Shown here piece by piece: positions 45,635 through 54,263 of a DNA stretch of 64,000 nucleotides; within the stretch, counting starts at the first letter, position 1; each line of letters begins with the position of its first letter. The position numbers and the translations under genes are program-made. This DNA comes from Ktedonobacter racemifer DSM 44963 (GTDB lineage Bacteria > Chloroflexota > Ktedonobacteria > Ktedonobacterales > Ktedonobacteraceae): the NCBI RefSeq assembly GCF_000178855.1, contig NZ_ADVG01000001.1:1922001-1986000 (forward strand), given 5' to 3'. Under the pieces are notes generated by a model. The model did not search any database, was not told the DNA's origin, and saw only the letters and a list, made by a program, of their open reading frames with translations.

Positions 45635-45988
45635 TTAAAGCAAGCCACCGCCGCCAAGTAAAGGCAGAGATGATAGCAATTTAGAAAAGCTCCCGAGGCC
45701 ATCCATTCCTCCTGGCGCGCCACCTGCAAGACCAGCCGCTCCTCCTGGCGCGCCACCTGCGAGAGCATCCGCTCCGCCTCCCATTCCACCTAGAGCATCC
45801 GCTCCGCCCCCCATTCCACCTAGAGCATCCGCTCCGCCTCCCATTCCACCTAGAGCATCCGCTCCGCCTCCCATTCCACCTAGACCATCCACTCCGCCAT
45901 TGATCATAGTCAACAGCTCATCATTCAGCTCGATTTCATTAGCAAGCGCTTCGTGGTCGTTCCCTGTATGATACTCATGTGACATCAT
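45635..45988 (-). CDS. RiPP-type precursor P8 with tandem ten-residue repeats
   Basis: A 117-residue protein. The leader MMSHEYHTGNDHEALANEIE with LNDELLTMINGG ends in a double-Gly site. The core has four copies of the ten-residue unit GGMGGGADAL, then Ala/Gly/Pro repeats (AGGAPGGAAG) and a hydrophobic end (SKLLSSLPLLGGGGLL). It has no Cys and very few Ser/Thr in the core, so lanthionine rings are impossible and a structural or membrane-active role is more likely. It shares the promoter motif and GAAAGGAACA site with P2-P7. Confidence 0.8.
   Translation of the reverse strand: MMSHEYHTGNDHEALANEIELNDELLTMINGGVDGLGGMGGGADALGGMGGGADALGGMGGGADALGGMGGGADALAGGAPGGAAGLAGGAPGGMDGLGSFSKLLSSLPLLGGGGLL
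45761..45900. repeat. 30-base tandem repeats coding for the P8 core
   Basis: Four to five copies of a 30-base unit beginning tagagcatccgctccgcc, in frame with the P8 gene, nearly identical to each other, which suggests recent expansion. Confidence 0.9.
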
Positions 45989-46151
45989 GTATATGTTCCT
46001 TTCTCTGTTTCAACCTGAAGTATCCGTGGTAACCTTTTTTTAAGAAAAGGGAAACGAAGCTGTAACGACAACCTCTCCCGCTTCAACCTCTTCATCATAT
46101 TCGTGGAGATATATAGCCAGACCTCGCAATTATCCACTTTTTCTCTCCACA

Positions 46152-46173
46152 TAGGCTACCTATCTATATTATA
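46152..46173 (-). promoter_or_regulatory. Promoter of precursor P8 with the shared motif
   Basis: Minus strand TATAAT-atagat-AGGTAGCCT, -10 box at 46168-46173. This extends the motif beyond the P2-P7 duplication family. Confidence 0.65.
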
Positions 46174-46325
46174 TTTATTAGACAAAGTAACCAAATTTTT
46201 TATTTACAGTTCAAAAAAGTATTCGCTTTAATTTATGCATACAAGCAAATTATTCTATTTATTTAAACCGCCTCCTCTTGCAGAAAGGTCCAAATTCCAT
46301 AGAACAACCTATTGCGCCAGCCTAT

Positions 46326-46366
46326 AATGGGAGAGTTAGACGCTATACAATGTCTACTCTCCCATT
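46326..46366 (-). terminator. Terminator of precursor P9
   Basis: Stem aatgggagag/ctctcccatt plus tagac/gtcta with one bulged T, 10-base loop, 27 bases after the P9 stop codon. Confidence 0.75.
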
Positions 46367-46392
46367 GAAGCATCGCTACAACTAATTATTAC

Positions 46393-46704
46393 TTAGAAAC
46401 ACCCAAAGCCGCCGCCTCCAAAGCCGCCATAGCCGCCTCCAAAGCCGCCATAACCTTTACCAAAGTGGCCAAAGCCCTTGAAAAGCTTTTTAAAGCCGCC
46501 TCCAAAGCCGCCATAGCCGCCTCCAAAGCCGCCGCCTCCAAAGCCGCCATAGCCGCCTCCAAAGCCGCCGCCTCCAAAGCCGCCGCCTCCAAAGCCACTG
46601 CTACCATCGACCATCTCCAGGTCGCTGTCGCTTAATTCGACCATCTCATCAGCAATCACGTCCTGGGCCTTATTGCTCTTTGAGCCAAAAATGTTCCACT
46701 TCAT
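46393..46704 (-). CDS. Gly/Phe-rich RiPP-type precursor P9
   Basis: A 103-residue protein. The N-terminal 33 residues (MKWNIFGSKSNKAQDVIADE with MVELSDSDLEMVDG) look like a class II/NHLP-type leader. The rest is built from GGYGGFGGG and GGFGGGG units interrupted by a basic patch (FKKLFKGFGHFGKGYG) and ends in GFGCF with a single Cys. It resembles silk- or keratin-like Gly-rich proteins more than a lantibiotic. The start ATG 46704 follows GAGGAAAGG. Confidence 0.78.
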   Translation of the reverse strand: MKWNIFGSKSNKAQDVIADEMVELSDSDLEMVDGSSGFGGGGFGGGGFGGGYGGFGGGGFGGGYGGFGGGFKKLFKGFGHFGKGYGGFGGGYGGFGGGGFGCF

Positions 46705-46998
46705 ACAGTTAGAACCTTTCCTCTGTGTATGCTAAAAATTTTTATCACAGCAACTCGAAATACATCTAGCAGAGTTTACAAACAACAGTAACCGCCTTAC
46801 ACTATCTTTTTTTGTTGGAAGTTGATCAGGCTTGCAAACTTTACTATTTTACGCACTTCAACTGCCTTCACTATTCATATTACTTATAGATAGCAAAATG
46901 ATATGCATGAGCATTAAATATGCTTATTAGTCTCTTTAACGTTATATCTTCGCCCTACTTCAATAACAAAAACCCTCCTTTGGCAGAGAAGAACTCAC
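46705..46998. other. Upstream region of precursor P9
   Basis: AT-rich leader and promoter zone. The AGGTAGCC motif is not seen. No gene is visible. Confidence 0.4.
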
Positions 46999-47037
46999 CG
47001 CCTCACCGCTGGGACTTGCAGCCCCAGCGGTGAGGCG
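46999..47037 (+). terminator. GC-rich hairpin with T-run at the left end of the degenerate IscB element
   Basis: Fifteen-base-pair perfect stem (cgcctcaccgctggg, 46999-47013 with 47023-47037) followed by GGTTTTT. It may be a terminator or the subterminal hairpin of the element. Confidence 0.6.
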
Positions 47038-47090
47038 GGTTTTTCGCGGGCTTCAGCCTTTGCTGGCCGCTCCTTCCCTTCCCGGAGAGA

Positions 47091-47119
47091 TTGAACTTAC
47101 GTTCTATTTGTGCTATACT
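47091..47119 (+). promoter_or_regulatory. Promoter of the omega RNA of the degenerate IscB element
   Basis: TTGAAC at 47091-47096, 17-base spacer, TATACT at 47114-47119. Confidence 0.7.
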
Positions 47120-47124
47120 CTGCA

Positions 47125-47500
47125 TGAGCCATATGCAGACATACACGTGTTTTCGTTGGATCCCAACATCGTCACCAGGAAAAGCCTCACGCTCCTCTGC
47201 AGGCAGAGAGGTCCGCGAAAGCGGGAGGTGGGCACGGCTCCCGGGCCACCCAACGCGCAGAAGAACCATCCATTCTTGGCACAGGGCATGGAGCCGTGGT
47301 CGCGCAGGGCATCGCGCAGCCGCGCCCCCGGAAGGGGGGAAGAGACACCTGAGGTGACAAGCGCCTCTTTGGGTATTGCTCACCCACTACGAACCTCGCC
47401 AAATCGTTCCCATGCGACATCCACTCAGAGGGTCGCGTACGTAGGAGTGCCACAAGCAGCTGCGCGGTTTGAAAACCGCCGGCGGCGTGTCACAAACCAG
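47125..47500 (+). ncRNA. Omega/HEARO-type RNA of the degenerate IscB element
   Basis: About 375 bases upstream of an IscB remnant, sharing promoter layout and several sequence blocks with the stand-alone RNA at 40950 (CCCACTACG, AGGAGTGC, GGCGGcGTGTCACAAAC). Rich in local stems (gcgcggtttgaaaaccgc near 47462). Limits are estimated from promoter position and the end of similarity. Confidence 0.65.
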
Positions 47501-47791
47501 GTATTTCTGTTCTCACTTCTAGCCTGGTTCGGAGGGTTCTTTTTCTCATCTCTTGTGGTCAGCGACCCCACAGGTGAACCTGGGGGCTTGTCCGAAGCCG
47601 CTCCGTGCGGTCTGGGACAGGACCCGATGCTGACCAGCCCCCTTGGTGCGAGCACCAAGGAGCCGTTGTCTGGAGGTGCCCACGTTCGGACCATTCGGTA
47701 GCTTTTCCAGCCGGATGCTCTCCAATCCCCATGTTAAACAGGTTGGCGGCTTGCCCGCTGGTGTCCGGTTGGTGCGCTCTCTTTGGAACTG

Positions 47792-48634
47792 GTGCGTTTT
47801 GACCTGGCGCTGCTGCAAAACCCCGCGATCGAGGGGGTGGACTACCAGCGCGGCACCCTGTGAGGAACCGAAGTGCGCCAGTATCTGCTAGCGAAATGGG
47901 AGTATCAGTGCGCCTACTTCCAGGGCAGCGGAGTCCCTCTCGAGATTGATCATGTGCTTCCCCAGAGCCGCGGGGGCAGCGACCGGATCGCCAATCTGGT
48001 GATCGCATGCCACCGCTGTAATCAGAGCAAGGCCGATCAAGCGCTCGAAGCGTTCCTGGCCGATCGGCCGGAAGTGCTCGCGCGGATCCAGGCACAGCGC
48101 AAAGCGCCCATGAGAGACGCTGCCGCGGTCAACAGCACGAGATGGGCGCTGTACGCGCACCTCAAGGCGCTGGGGACGCCGCTAGAAACCGGTTCTGGCG
48201 GCCTCACCAAGTGGAACCGAGCGAGCCGGGACCTTCCCAAGAGGCACTGGATCGATGCCGCTTGCTGCGGACGCTCGACGCCAGCACGTCTTGAGGTCCA
48301 GCACGTTCGTCCCTGGATCATCGAGGCGACGGGTCGGCAAGCGAGACGCATGGTCAACGTCGATAAGCATGGGTTTCCGGTCGGACGAGCCAAAGGGTCG
48401 AGCCGCGTGCAGGGCTTTCGCACCGGAGATCTGGTCCGCGCCAGGGTGACGAAAGGGAAGAAGATCGGCACCTACGTGGGACGCGTTGCGATCAAAACCG
48501 ACAGGTACTTTAAACTCATGGGCCACCCTTACGGCATGGTCGAAGGCATTCACGCTTGCTATTGTACACCATTGCACCAAAAAGATGGCTATGCCTACGG
48601 GCAGGGAGAGGCGGCGCTTCCTCCCCAGGCGTGA
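47792..48634 (+). pseudogene. iscB: IscB remnant (HNH-RuvC nuclease) missing its N-terminus
   Basis: The frame opens with VRFDLALLQNPAIEGVDYQR, GTL and an in-frame TGA at 47861, then continues GTEVRQYLLAKWEYQCAYFQ. The HNH domain follows (LEIDHVLPQSRGGSDRIANL, CHRCNQSKAD), then RuvC-III (LPKRHWIDAACCG) and the C-terminal target-recognition part (VDKHGFPVGRAKG, RVQGFRTGDLVRARV). The PLMP domain, RuvC-I and the bridge helix are not recognisable upstream. HNH and RuvC-III catalytic residues are still in place, so decay is recent, or a shorter HNH protein is made from GTG 47873. Confidence 0.8.
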
Positions 48635-48715
48635 ACGCCGGAGCCTCCGCGCCGGCGTTTTGCTGACGTAGGAGTAAATGTGCTGGAACAACCTTTCCCC
48701 GACGATCAGCTTTTT

Positions 48716-49162
48716 CTAGCAGCCGCAACCCCCTCTGTGGCCTTTGCCGCCGCCCCCGATACCTTTGTGCCCACCAAAGCCACCACGGCCACCTCCAAAG
48801 CCGCCTCCAAAGCCACCATAGCCGCCTCCAAAGCCACCATAGCCGCCTCCATAGCCGTTGCCATAACCTCCATAGCCGTTGCCATAGCCGCCATAGCCGT
48901 TGCCATAGCCGCCATAGCCGTTACCATAACCTCCATAGCCGTTGCCATAACCTCCATAGCCGTTGCCATAGCCGTTGCCATAGCCGTTGCCATAGCCGCC
49001 ATAGCCGTTACCATAGCCGTTGCCATAGCCTCCGCTAGTATCGCCACCCATACCAGAAACTTGTTGAAGTTCGGCTTCGTCTAGCTCAAAACTACCGATA
49101 GTATCTCTGAGCCTCACGGTTTCCGGATCTTCATCCCAATACTGCGCACTATCACACCTCAT
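48716..49162 (-). CDS. Gly/Tyr/Asn-rich RiPP-type precursor P10
   Basis: A 148-residue protein. The leader MRCDSAQYWDEDPETVRLRD with SFELDEAELQQVSGMGG resembles double-Gly leaders. The core has many copies of the seven-residue unit GYGNGYG alternating with GGYGNGYG, then GGYGGFGGG units, and ends GGGGKGHRGGCGC with the only two core Cys. The Tyr- and Gly-rich core recalls structural, cross-linkable or adhesive proteins. GAAAGGA lies upstream of ATG 49162. Confidence 0.78.
   Translation of the reverse strand: MRCDSAQYWDEDPETVRLRDTIGSFELDEAELQQVSGMGGDTSGGYGNGYGNGYGGYGNGYGNGYGNGYGGYGNGYGGYGNGYGGYGNGYGGYGNGYGGYGNGYGGGYGGFGGGYGGFGGGFGGGRGGFGGHKGIGGGGKGHRGGCGC
48845..49035. repeat. 21-base tandem repeats coding for GYGNGYG units
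   Basis: Repeated ccatagccgttgccat units in frame with precursor P10; copy number could vary by slippage. Confidence 0.85.
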
Positions 49163-49503
49163 ACCAGGGTTCCTTTCTTCATCAGACAAAGATCGTGTTA
49201 AGTGATCAGATCTGATTGTTTGGTCAAGCTTATAAATTACAACCAATTCTCAAAAAGAGACATAACCCTTAGAGAGAATAAAGCGCTCTTTATGAACAGT
49301 GTTCCATCAAGCAACCTATTTTCCCTCCGTCACTATTCAGGTTATCCCTATCTGATAGAAAGTTATTCAAACCCATCAACACAAAACCAATTTTTTTTCA
49401 CGAATTGTTCAGGTACGCTATTCTCAACAATAAAGGCGGAATCGCAATGAGGCTAACGAGGGCTGAGACCTCCCCGGCATGAATGCGCGAGGGTTCCTGT
49501 TGC
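49163..49503. other. Upstream region of P10 and 3' RNA region of the TnpB element
   Basis: On the P10 side a perfect 12-base palindrome (atcagatctgat, 49205-49216) is a candidate operator. On the TnpB side the minus strand reads GAGCAACAGGAACCC near 49495, likely the end of the TnpB guide-RNA scaffold. No gene is seen. Confidence 0.45.
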
Positions 49504-51078
49504 TCACCCAACGCTTCCGTTCTCCCCCGAAAAGGAGAGCGGCTCTTGGTGGGGATAGGCAGGACTTTTGAGCCGACGCGCTCGGGCACGGGCAGCTTTG
49601 TCAGAAGCCAGCAGGCCCATGCTTCGGGGCAAGACATGCCCCTCATTTGCACGTTGTCGCAGCCCCTCCATCACGGCTCGCAGGCGCGGCTCCGCACCTT
49701 CCCAGACAGGCTGGGTGACCGAGGGGATGGTTTGTTCCGGGTCCAGGTGGGCCAGCAGGAAGGCCGAGTACAGATCGCGCTGCACCGGCCCCAACCCGCA
49801 GTCGCAGGAATGCCACCGCTGCGACCTGGATTTCTTTACGTACCGCCCACAGTGATGGCAATACTGACTCAGTTTGGTTTTGTAGGCAGAGACTTCTACC
49901 AGGGTGCCGCCAGTTTTCGCAACTATGCGGGCCAGATGCGCTACAAACATCCCTGGTGCGCGAAGTCCGACGCTTCGACCATACTGCTTCTGCCATCCTT
50001 TGAACGACGTCTTTTCTAGAGTGATCGTGTTGCCCATCTGCGCGATGGTATGCGCAAGATTCCCATGCAAGCTCTTGCGGTGGGCAGCGAGCCTGCGTTC
50101 GGTGTTGGCGTGCTGTCGCCTGGTCGCCTGGTATCGCTTGCTCTCGCGCCAGCGCAGGCGGGTCTTGCCCTGTTTTTTGACGCGCCCTTTCTCGTCGTAG
50201 TTTTCTGGATTGTTGGCGCGTCTTTGCCGGTCCATCTTGCGCTGCAATCGTCGTTTTTTTCGGGTATCGGGGGCCAGTTCCTCGCAGAACGTGACCAGGT
50301 CGGCTTTGCCAGTGCGCGGGACAATGGCTAGTGTGCTGGGTCCGATATCCAGGCCGATGCTGTCAGAACCTTGCTGCGTGTGTTTAGGTTTGATGAACGC
50401 GTGGCCCTCTAAGATCAGTTGCACACAATAGCGGTAGCCATCGTGATCGGCTCCGTGAGCTTGTGGTGAGGATGCACGGCGTCTGACCAGGCGCACATAC
50501 TTGATCGTGTGGCGCAGCCCATGCTGGATGACTGGATCACGCCAGTCAATGAGAGCGGGAATGACCTGCTCGTTCCAGATGAGGAAGCCGCCATCTCCAG
50601 CGTTGGGATCGAGCACGAAGCGCATCCCGACATCGTTGCGCTTGCCCTCCACGCTATCAATGCCGCGTTCCTTGCTGCGAAACCGAACCCGTTTCGCCTT
50701 CCCGACACAGACGCGATTGGTGGCTTGATAGGCCCGTGTGGCGAGCGTCTGGGCCATCGTACTCTCGATGTGGTCGGCGATCCACGAGATGCGAGCAGAC
50801 TTTACATAGTCGTGCATCTCGTATTCTGAGAAGTGGTAGGTGTTGCGCAAGGCTGAGAAAGCCTGTGCGCGTGCTTGGGAGTGTGAGCGAGGAAGTGCAC
50901 GTGCTTTTGCCCATGCCGGGTCGTTGCGCATACGCCTGAGCCGCTTGTTTGCCTCAGAAAGCACAGCGTTATACAGACAGCGAGCGGCTTCCAGGTGCGC
51001 GCGCAAACAGCGTTCCTGGCTCCAATCGACTTGGAGAGGCAATTCGAGGAGAAAAGTTGGCGTCTTCGTTCGCTTCAT
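49504..51078 (-). CDS. tnpB: TnpB RNA-guided endonuclease, apparently intact
   Basis: A 524-residue TnpB starting MKRTKTPTFLLELPLQVDWS. It has RuvC-I Asp (SIGLDIGPSTLAIV), RuvC-II Glu (TITLEKTSFKGWQ), the zinc ribbon CHHCG and CDCG, and RuvC-III Asp (VQRDLYSAFLLAHL); all three catalytic acids are present. It is longer than most TnpB proteins and has an Arg/Lys-rich C-terminal extension overlapping the expected guide-RNA region. No TnpA accompanies it. Its promoter lies inside the 3' end of the P450 gene. Confidence 0.88.
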   Translation of the reverse strand: MKRTKTPTFLLELPLQVDWSQERCLRAHLEAARCLYNAVLSEANKRLRRMRNDPAWAKARALPRSHSQARAQAFSALRNTYHFSEYEMHDYVKSARISWIADHIESTMAQTLATRAYQATNRVCVGKAKRVRFRSKERGIDSVEGKRNDVGMRFVLDPNAGDGGFLIWNEQVIPALIDWRDPVIQHGLRHTIKYVRLVRRRASSPQAHGADHDGYRYCVQLILEGHAFIKPKHTQQGSDSIGLDIGPSTLAIVPRTGKADLVTFCEELAPDTRKKRRLQRKMDRQRRANNPENYDEKGRVKKQGKTRLRWRESKRYQATRRQHANTERRLAAHRKSLHGNLAHTIAQMGNTITLEKTSFKGWQKQYGRSVGLRAPGMFVAHLARIVAKTGGTLVEVSAYKTKLSQYCHHCGRYVKKSRSQRWHSCDCGLGPVQRDLYSAFLLAHLDPEQTIPSVTQPVWEGAEPRLRAVMEGLRQRANEGHVLPRSMGLLASDKAARARARRLKSPAYPHQEPLSFSGENGSVG

Positions 51079-51149
51079 GGTGCTCTGCCTCTCCAGAGAT
51101 GTGCTGATGCTTCGCTCACATCCAACTTCTTTGTAGAATATACGTTCTA

Positions 51150-51178
51150 ATGATACCATGACGAGCGTTTCCCGTCAA
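51150..51178 (-). promoter_or_regulatory. Promoter of the intact TnpB
   Basis: Minus strand TTGACG (51173-51178), 17-base spacer, TATCAT (51150-51155). Confidence 0.6.
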
Positions 51179-52401
51179 GCCTTGGGTGACTGCATTTCCC
51201 TCTCCTCTCCGCTTTTAAAGGAACGGCGGTTCATCCCCGCATGCAATGACCGGGGATGAACCGCTCGACTTTCTGTAAAAACGATGGGGAAGTGCTTGGC
51301 ACCTTGCATAAAACCCTGGGGGTCAAGCGGCTCTAGCATGCTTCCTGGGCGCCTTTGAATCGAGGAGAAACGCCGGAGCATGACCTCTAGTACTATTCGC
51401 GTTTCCAGGCGCGCCAGCGGCGCACCCAGGCAGTAGTGCACACCATGGCCGAAGGAGAGATTGGGATTGGGCGTTCTGGTGATGTCAAAGCGCTCTGGAT
51501 GCGAGAAAACGGCTTCATCATGATTGGCGGATGCGATGTAAGCACTGATCCATTGTCCTGCGTGAATAGACTGCCCACCTAAATGGGTATCCTTTTTGGC
51601 TACGCGGAACATGAAGCGCAAGGGCGAGCGATAACGCAGAACTTCTTCGATGGCGCCTGGAAGTAGTGTTCCGTCTCGCGCCAGAACCTCAAGAAGACGA
51701 GGAAACTCATCAAAGCAGAGAAAGGCGTTGCCCAGCAGGTGCGTGGTTGTAACATTGCCTGCCACCAGCAAGAGAATACAAAAACCTAACAGCTCAAGCG
51801 TAGAGAGGTGCTCTCCTCCCACCTGGGCTGCAAGCAGGCTGGAGATCAGGTCCTCCCGTGGCTCACGACGACGCTCATCAAGTAGGCGCGAGAAATATAC
51901 GCTCATCTCCCCCGTAAAATCGCTGCCATCAAAAGGAGTCACGCCAGCCAGGAGGTCAGACCAGTGGCGAAAGCGCTCCTGGTCAGAGACAGGCACACCC
52001 AGGATTTCAGCTATAATGGTTACCGTGAGTGGATAGGCCAGGTCATCAATAATATCCATCTCACCGCGACCCATGTGCTTCTCTAGCAGGTCTTTAACCA
52101 GTTGCTCAATACGAGCGGTCGCCTGGGTCACAGTACGAGGCGTAAAAGCCTGGGTTACCAGCGCGCGGAGATGGCGATGGCACGGCGGATCCAGCGCCAC
52201 CAGGCTTACGTCCATCGGCGTGAGCGTATGCCCCTCAGACTCGACCTCGGAGGAAAAGGTCTCATAATCGGAGAGTACCCGCTTGACGTCGTCATAGCGA
52301 AACACCATCCATTGCTGATGCTGCTCGCTATACGTGACAGGCGCATGCTCTCGCATATGCCGATACCAGGCAAGGGATGAAAAATAGGTATCATTTTGCA
52401 T
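51175..52401 (-). CDS. Cytochrome P450
   Basis: A 408-residue soluble bacterial P450 monooxygenase. The haem-binding loop LSFGHGVHYCLGAPLARLE has the axial Cys324. The K-helix ExxR is EEVLRYRSP. The I-helix reads LLVAGNVTTTHLLG, with Asn-Val where most bacterial P450s have an acidic residue before the conserved Thr, which may alter oxygen activation. It follows the GxGYxYP gene after 15 bases, so they are probably cotranscribed. The substrate is unknown; CYP107-like polyketide or fatty-acid hydroxylases are the nearest type that I recognise. Confidence 0.93.
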   Translation of the reverse strand: MQNDTYFSSLAWYRHMREHAPVTYSEQHQQWMVFRYDDVKRVLSDYETFSSEVESEGHTLTPMDVSLVALDPPCHRHLRALVTQAFTPRTVTQATARIEQLVKDLLEKHMGRGEMDIIDDLAYPLTVTIIAEILGVPVSDQERFRHWSDLLAGVTPFDGSDFTGEMSVYFSRLLDERRREPREDLISSLLAAQVGGEHLSTLELLGFCILLLVAGNVTTTHLLGNAFLCFDEFPRLLEVLARDGTLLPGAIEEVLRYRSPLRFMFRVAKKDTHLGGQSIHAGQWISAYIASANHDEAVFSHPERFDITRTPNPNLSFGHGVHYCLGAPLARLETRIVLEVMLRRFSSIQRRPGSMLEPLDPQGFMQGAKHFPIVFTESRAVHPRSLHAGMNRRSFKSGEEREMQSPKA

Positions 52402-52416
52402 TAAAAGGCTTCCCTG

Positions 52417-54003
52417 TTACAAGGTCTGGGCGAGCATGGACAGGAGATCTCGCGGCAACACCAGTTCATATTCGTCACCCAGGCGGGCCATGACCTCTAA
52501 AAGCGTTGAGGGTGACATGCGCCAGGCCAGGACATAGACATTGAGGAAGAGTGGACGCTGGCAGCGAATCTTCGCAGTGGCAGTAATCAAGCGTACTGTC
52601 TGCTCAACACTCATCGCCAGGCCCAGGTTCTGGTACCAGGGTACCTGGCTCGCCATATGCCAGTTCGCCCAGAAGGCACCAGAACCACTGAGCATGCCTC
52701 GCAAGGCTCCAGAAGCAAGCATATCGGCAAATGTACGCTGGAGCCGTTTACTGATAAATCCCATTGCGGTCAGACTAAATGGAAGCAGGCCCAGCCCCTG
52801 CAAGCAGTCGGTATCCAGCACCTGCAAGGTTGATAAACCCAGGGCGCGCATCATCTCATCTGTATCCTCGAGGAAGGCCTGCAAGTGCTGCTTGGGCCAG
52901 CGCGAGGGATATATATATCCCGCCCCACTGGGGGCCGCTATCAACTCATCATTCGCCGTAGCGCTCTCCAGGTAATACTTCGCCAGGGACGGCGCGAAGT
53001 AGGGTAGCGCGGGCGAGATGGTCCAGCCCAGCGGCAAAGAGCCACGCACGTTATCACGCCAGAGTTGCAACAAGCGATGCTGGCAATACTGAATATTATC
53101 TCCATCGCTCATGGTAAAAGAGAGATACGTTTTCTTCTCTGGCACTTTGATGGTCTGCACAGCTGGAGCGACTGGCAAAGGCATATCGGCCATGGGCAAC
53201 GACAACCAGACCTCCAGGTTTTGATAGTAATCGGAGGCATACACAGGCAAGGCATGCTGCGAGGTCAATTGCACACCGCCCCCCTCATCAGCGAACCAGC
53301 CCAGGTGCAGCGCGCCCGCGGGATAAGTAGCCAGGATCTCTTTAAACAACGCCCGCTCAGAGAGCCAGTCCACCTGGGGTTCTGGCACATATTTACGCGC
53401 CTCCAGCCAGTAGACAAAGGCACGTGTCGCGACGAGGAGCGAGCGCAAGGGCGTCAGGCCCTCCGGAGTCAGACCAGCCAATAAGAGATTGTTGGTATCG
53501 CGCAAGAAGTTCTGTTGCGCCCAGCGATACATGTGCAGACGCGAACGCCACTGGTAGTTACGCAGGTCATCGATAACAGGAAGATGATACTGCTGCTGAA
53601 GAGAAGCCGCCAGTTCAGGAGTGGTCACAAAACCATCGCGCAGGCCCGCGATGGTTGTCGCCAGGTTGATAGTGTCCTGCTGTGAGGGATCATAAATGAT
53701 AATCCCCTGAATGCGTGTGCGATATTCCTGGATCAAAGCACCCAGGGCGTCATTACCACTTGAGTTCATACTGTGGCGTGGCAGAGAGTCAGGAATCTGT
53801 TCGAGCCAGAAGCGGTCGTCATGATTGTAGATCAGGTAGATTTCAGGTTGTGAACGGTTTATCAGGCCCGTCAGCGTTGATATTGCCTGTCTTACCTCGA
53901 GCGAAGCAGAGGAGATATCATAGATCGCGAGACTCTGAGGTGCCTGAAATAAAGAACGCAACTGCATCAAACTCTCATTGAGGCGCACTGTATATTTTTG
54001 CAC
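52417..54003 (-). CDS. GxGYxYP-domain protein (putative glycoside hydrolase-like)
   Basis: A 528-residue protein containing the family-defining GAGYIYPSRWP, plus SFTMSDGDNIQY and ALHLGWFADEGGGVQ, all typical of the GxGYxYP family. Members are thought to be carbohydrate-active by fold, but no reaction is established. No signal peptide is visible, in contrast to many members. It is first in a two-gene operon with the P450. A joint pathway is possible but unproven. Confidence 0.85.
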   Translation of the reverse strand: MQKYTVRLNESLMQLRSLFQAPQSLAIYDISSASLEVRQAISTLTGLINRSQPEIYLIYNHDDRFWLEQIPDSLPRHSMNSSGNDALGALIQEYRTRIQGIIIYDPSQQDTINLATTIAGLRDGFVTTPELAASLQQQYHLPVIDDLRNYQWRSRLHMYRWAQQNFLRDTNNLLLAGLTPEGLTPLRSLLVATRAFVYWLEARKYVPEPQVDWLSERALFKEILATYPAGALHLGWFADEGGGVQLTSQHALPVYASDYYQNLEVWLSLPMADMPLPVAPAVQTIKVPEKKTYLSFTMSDGDNIQYCQHRLLQLWRDNVRGSLPLGWTISPALPYFAPSLAKYYLESATANDELIAAPSGAGYIYPSRWPKQHLQAFLEDTDEMMRALGLSTLQVLDTDCLQGLGLLPFSLTAMGFISKRLQRTFADMLASGALRGMLSGSGAFWANWHMASQVPWYQNLGLAMSVEQTVRLITATAKIRCQRPLFLNVYVLAWRMSPSTLLEVMARLGDEYELVLPRDLLSMLAQTL

Positions 54004-54263
54004 GCTAGCTTCTCCTCTTCACCTCTGCCACTTACGCCTTTAAGCGAAGTTACGACAAACACGGCAAGTATCATTCTTAAGTATAAACCAAAAGAGCTTG
54101 CAAATTAAACCCTACCCATCATTTCTTGATTCTCCTACCAGATTAATGTTATTCTACTTGCAGAGCAGATAGCCTTGCGGCTAGGATCAGTATCTAGAGA
54201 TAGGAACCTTTCACGACTTTGATCGTTGCTCAGTGCTGAGTTGCAGCGAAAGGATGCCATGTC

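Noticed and set aside
45761..45900. 30-base direct repeats resembling a CRISPR array
   Set aside because: No spacers between units; the repeats are contiguous and in frame with precursor P8, coding for a ten-residue unit.
47030..47701. Plus-strand open frame of 223 residues
   Set aside because: It runs through the promoter and structured omega RNA of the degenerate IscB element and has no family features.
48845..49035. 21-base repeats resembling a CRISPR array or minisatellite
   Set aside because: They encode GYGNGYG units inside precursor P10, which has its own leader and ribosome-binding site.
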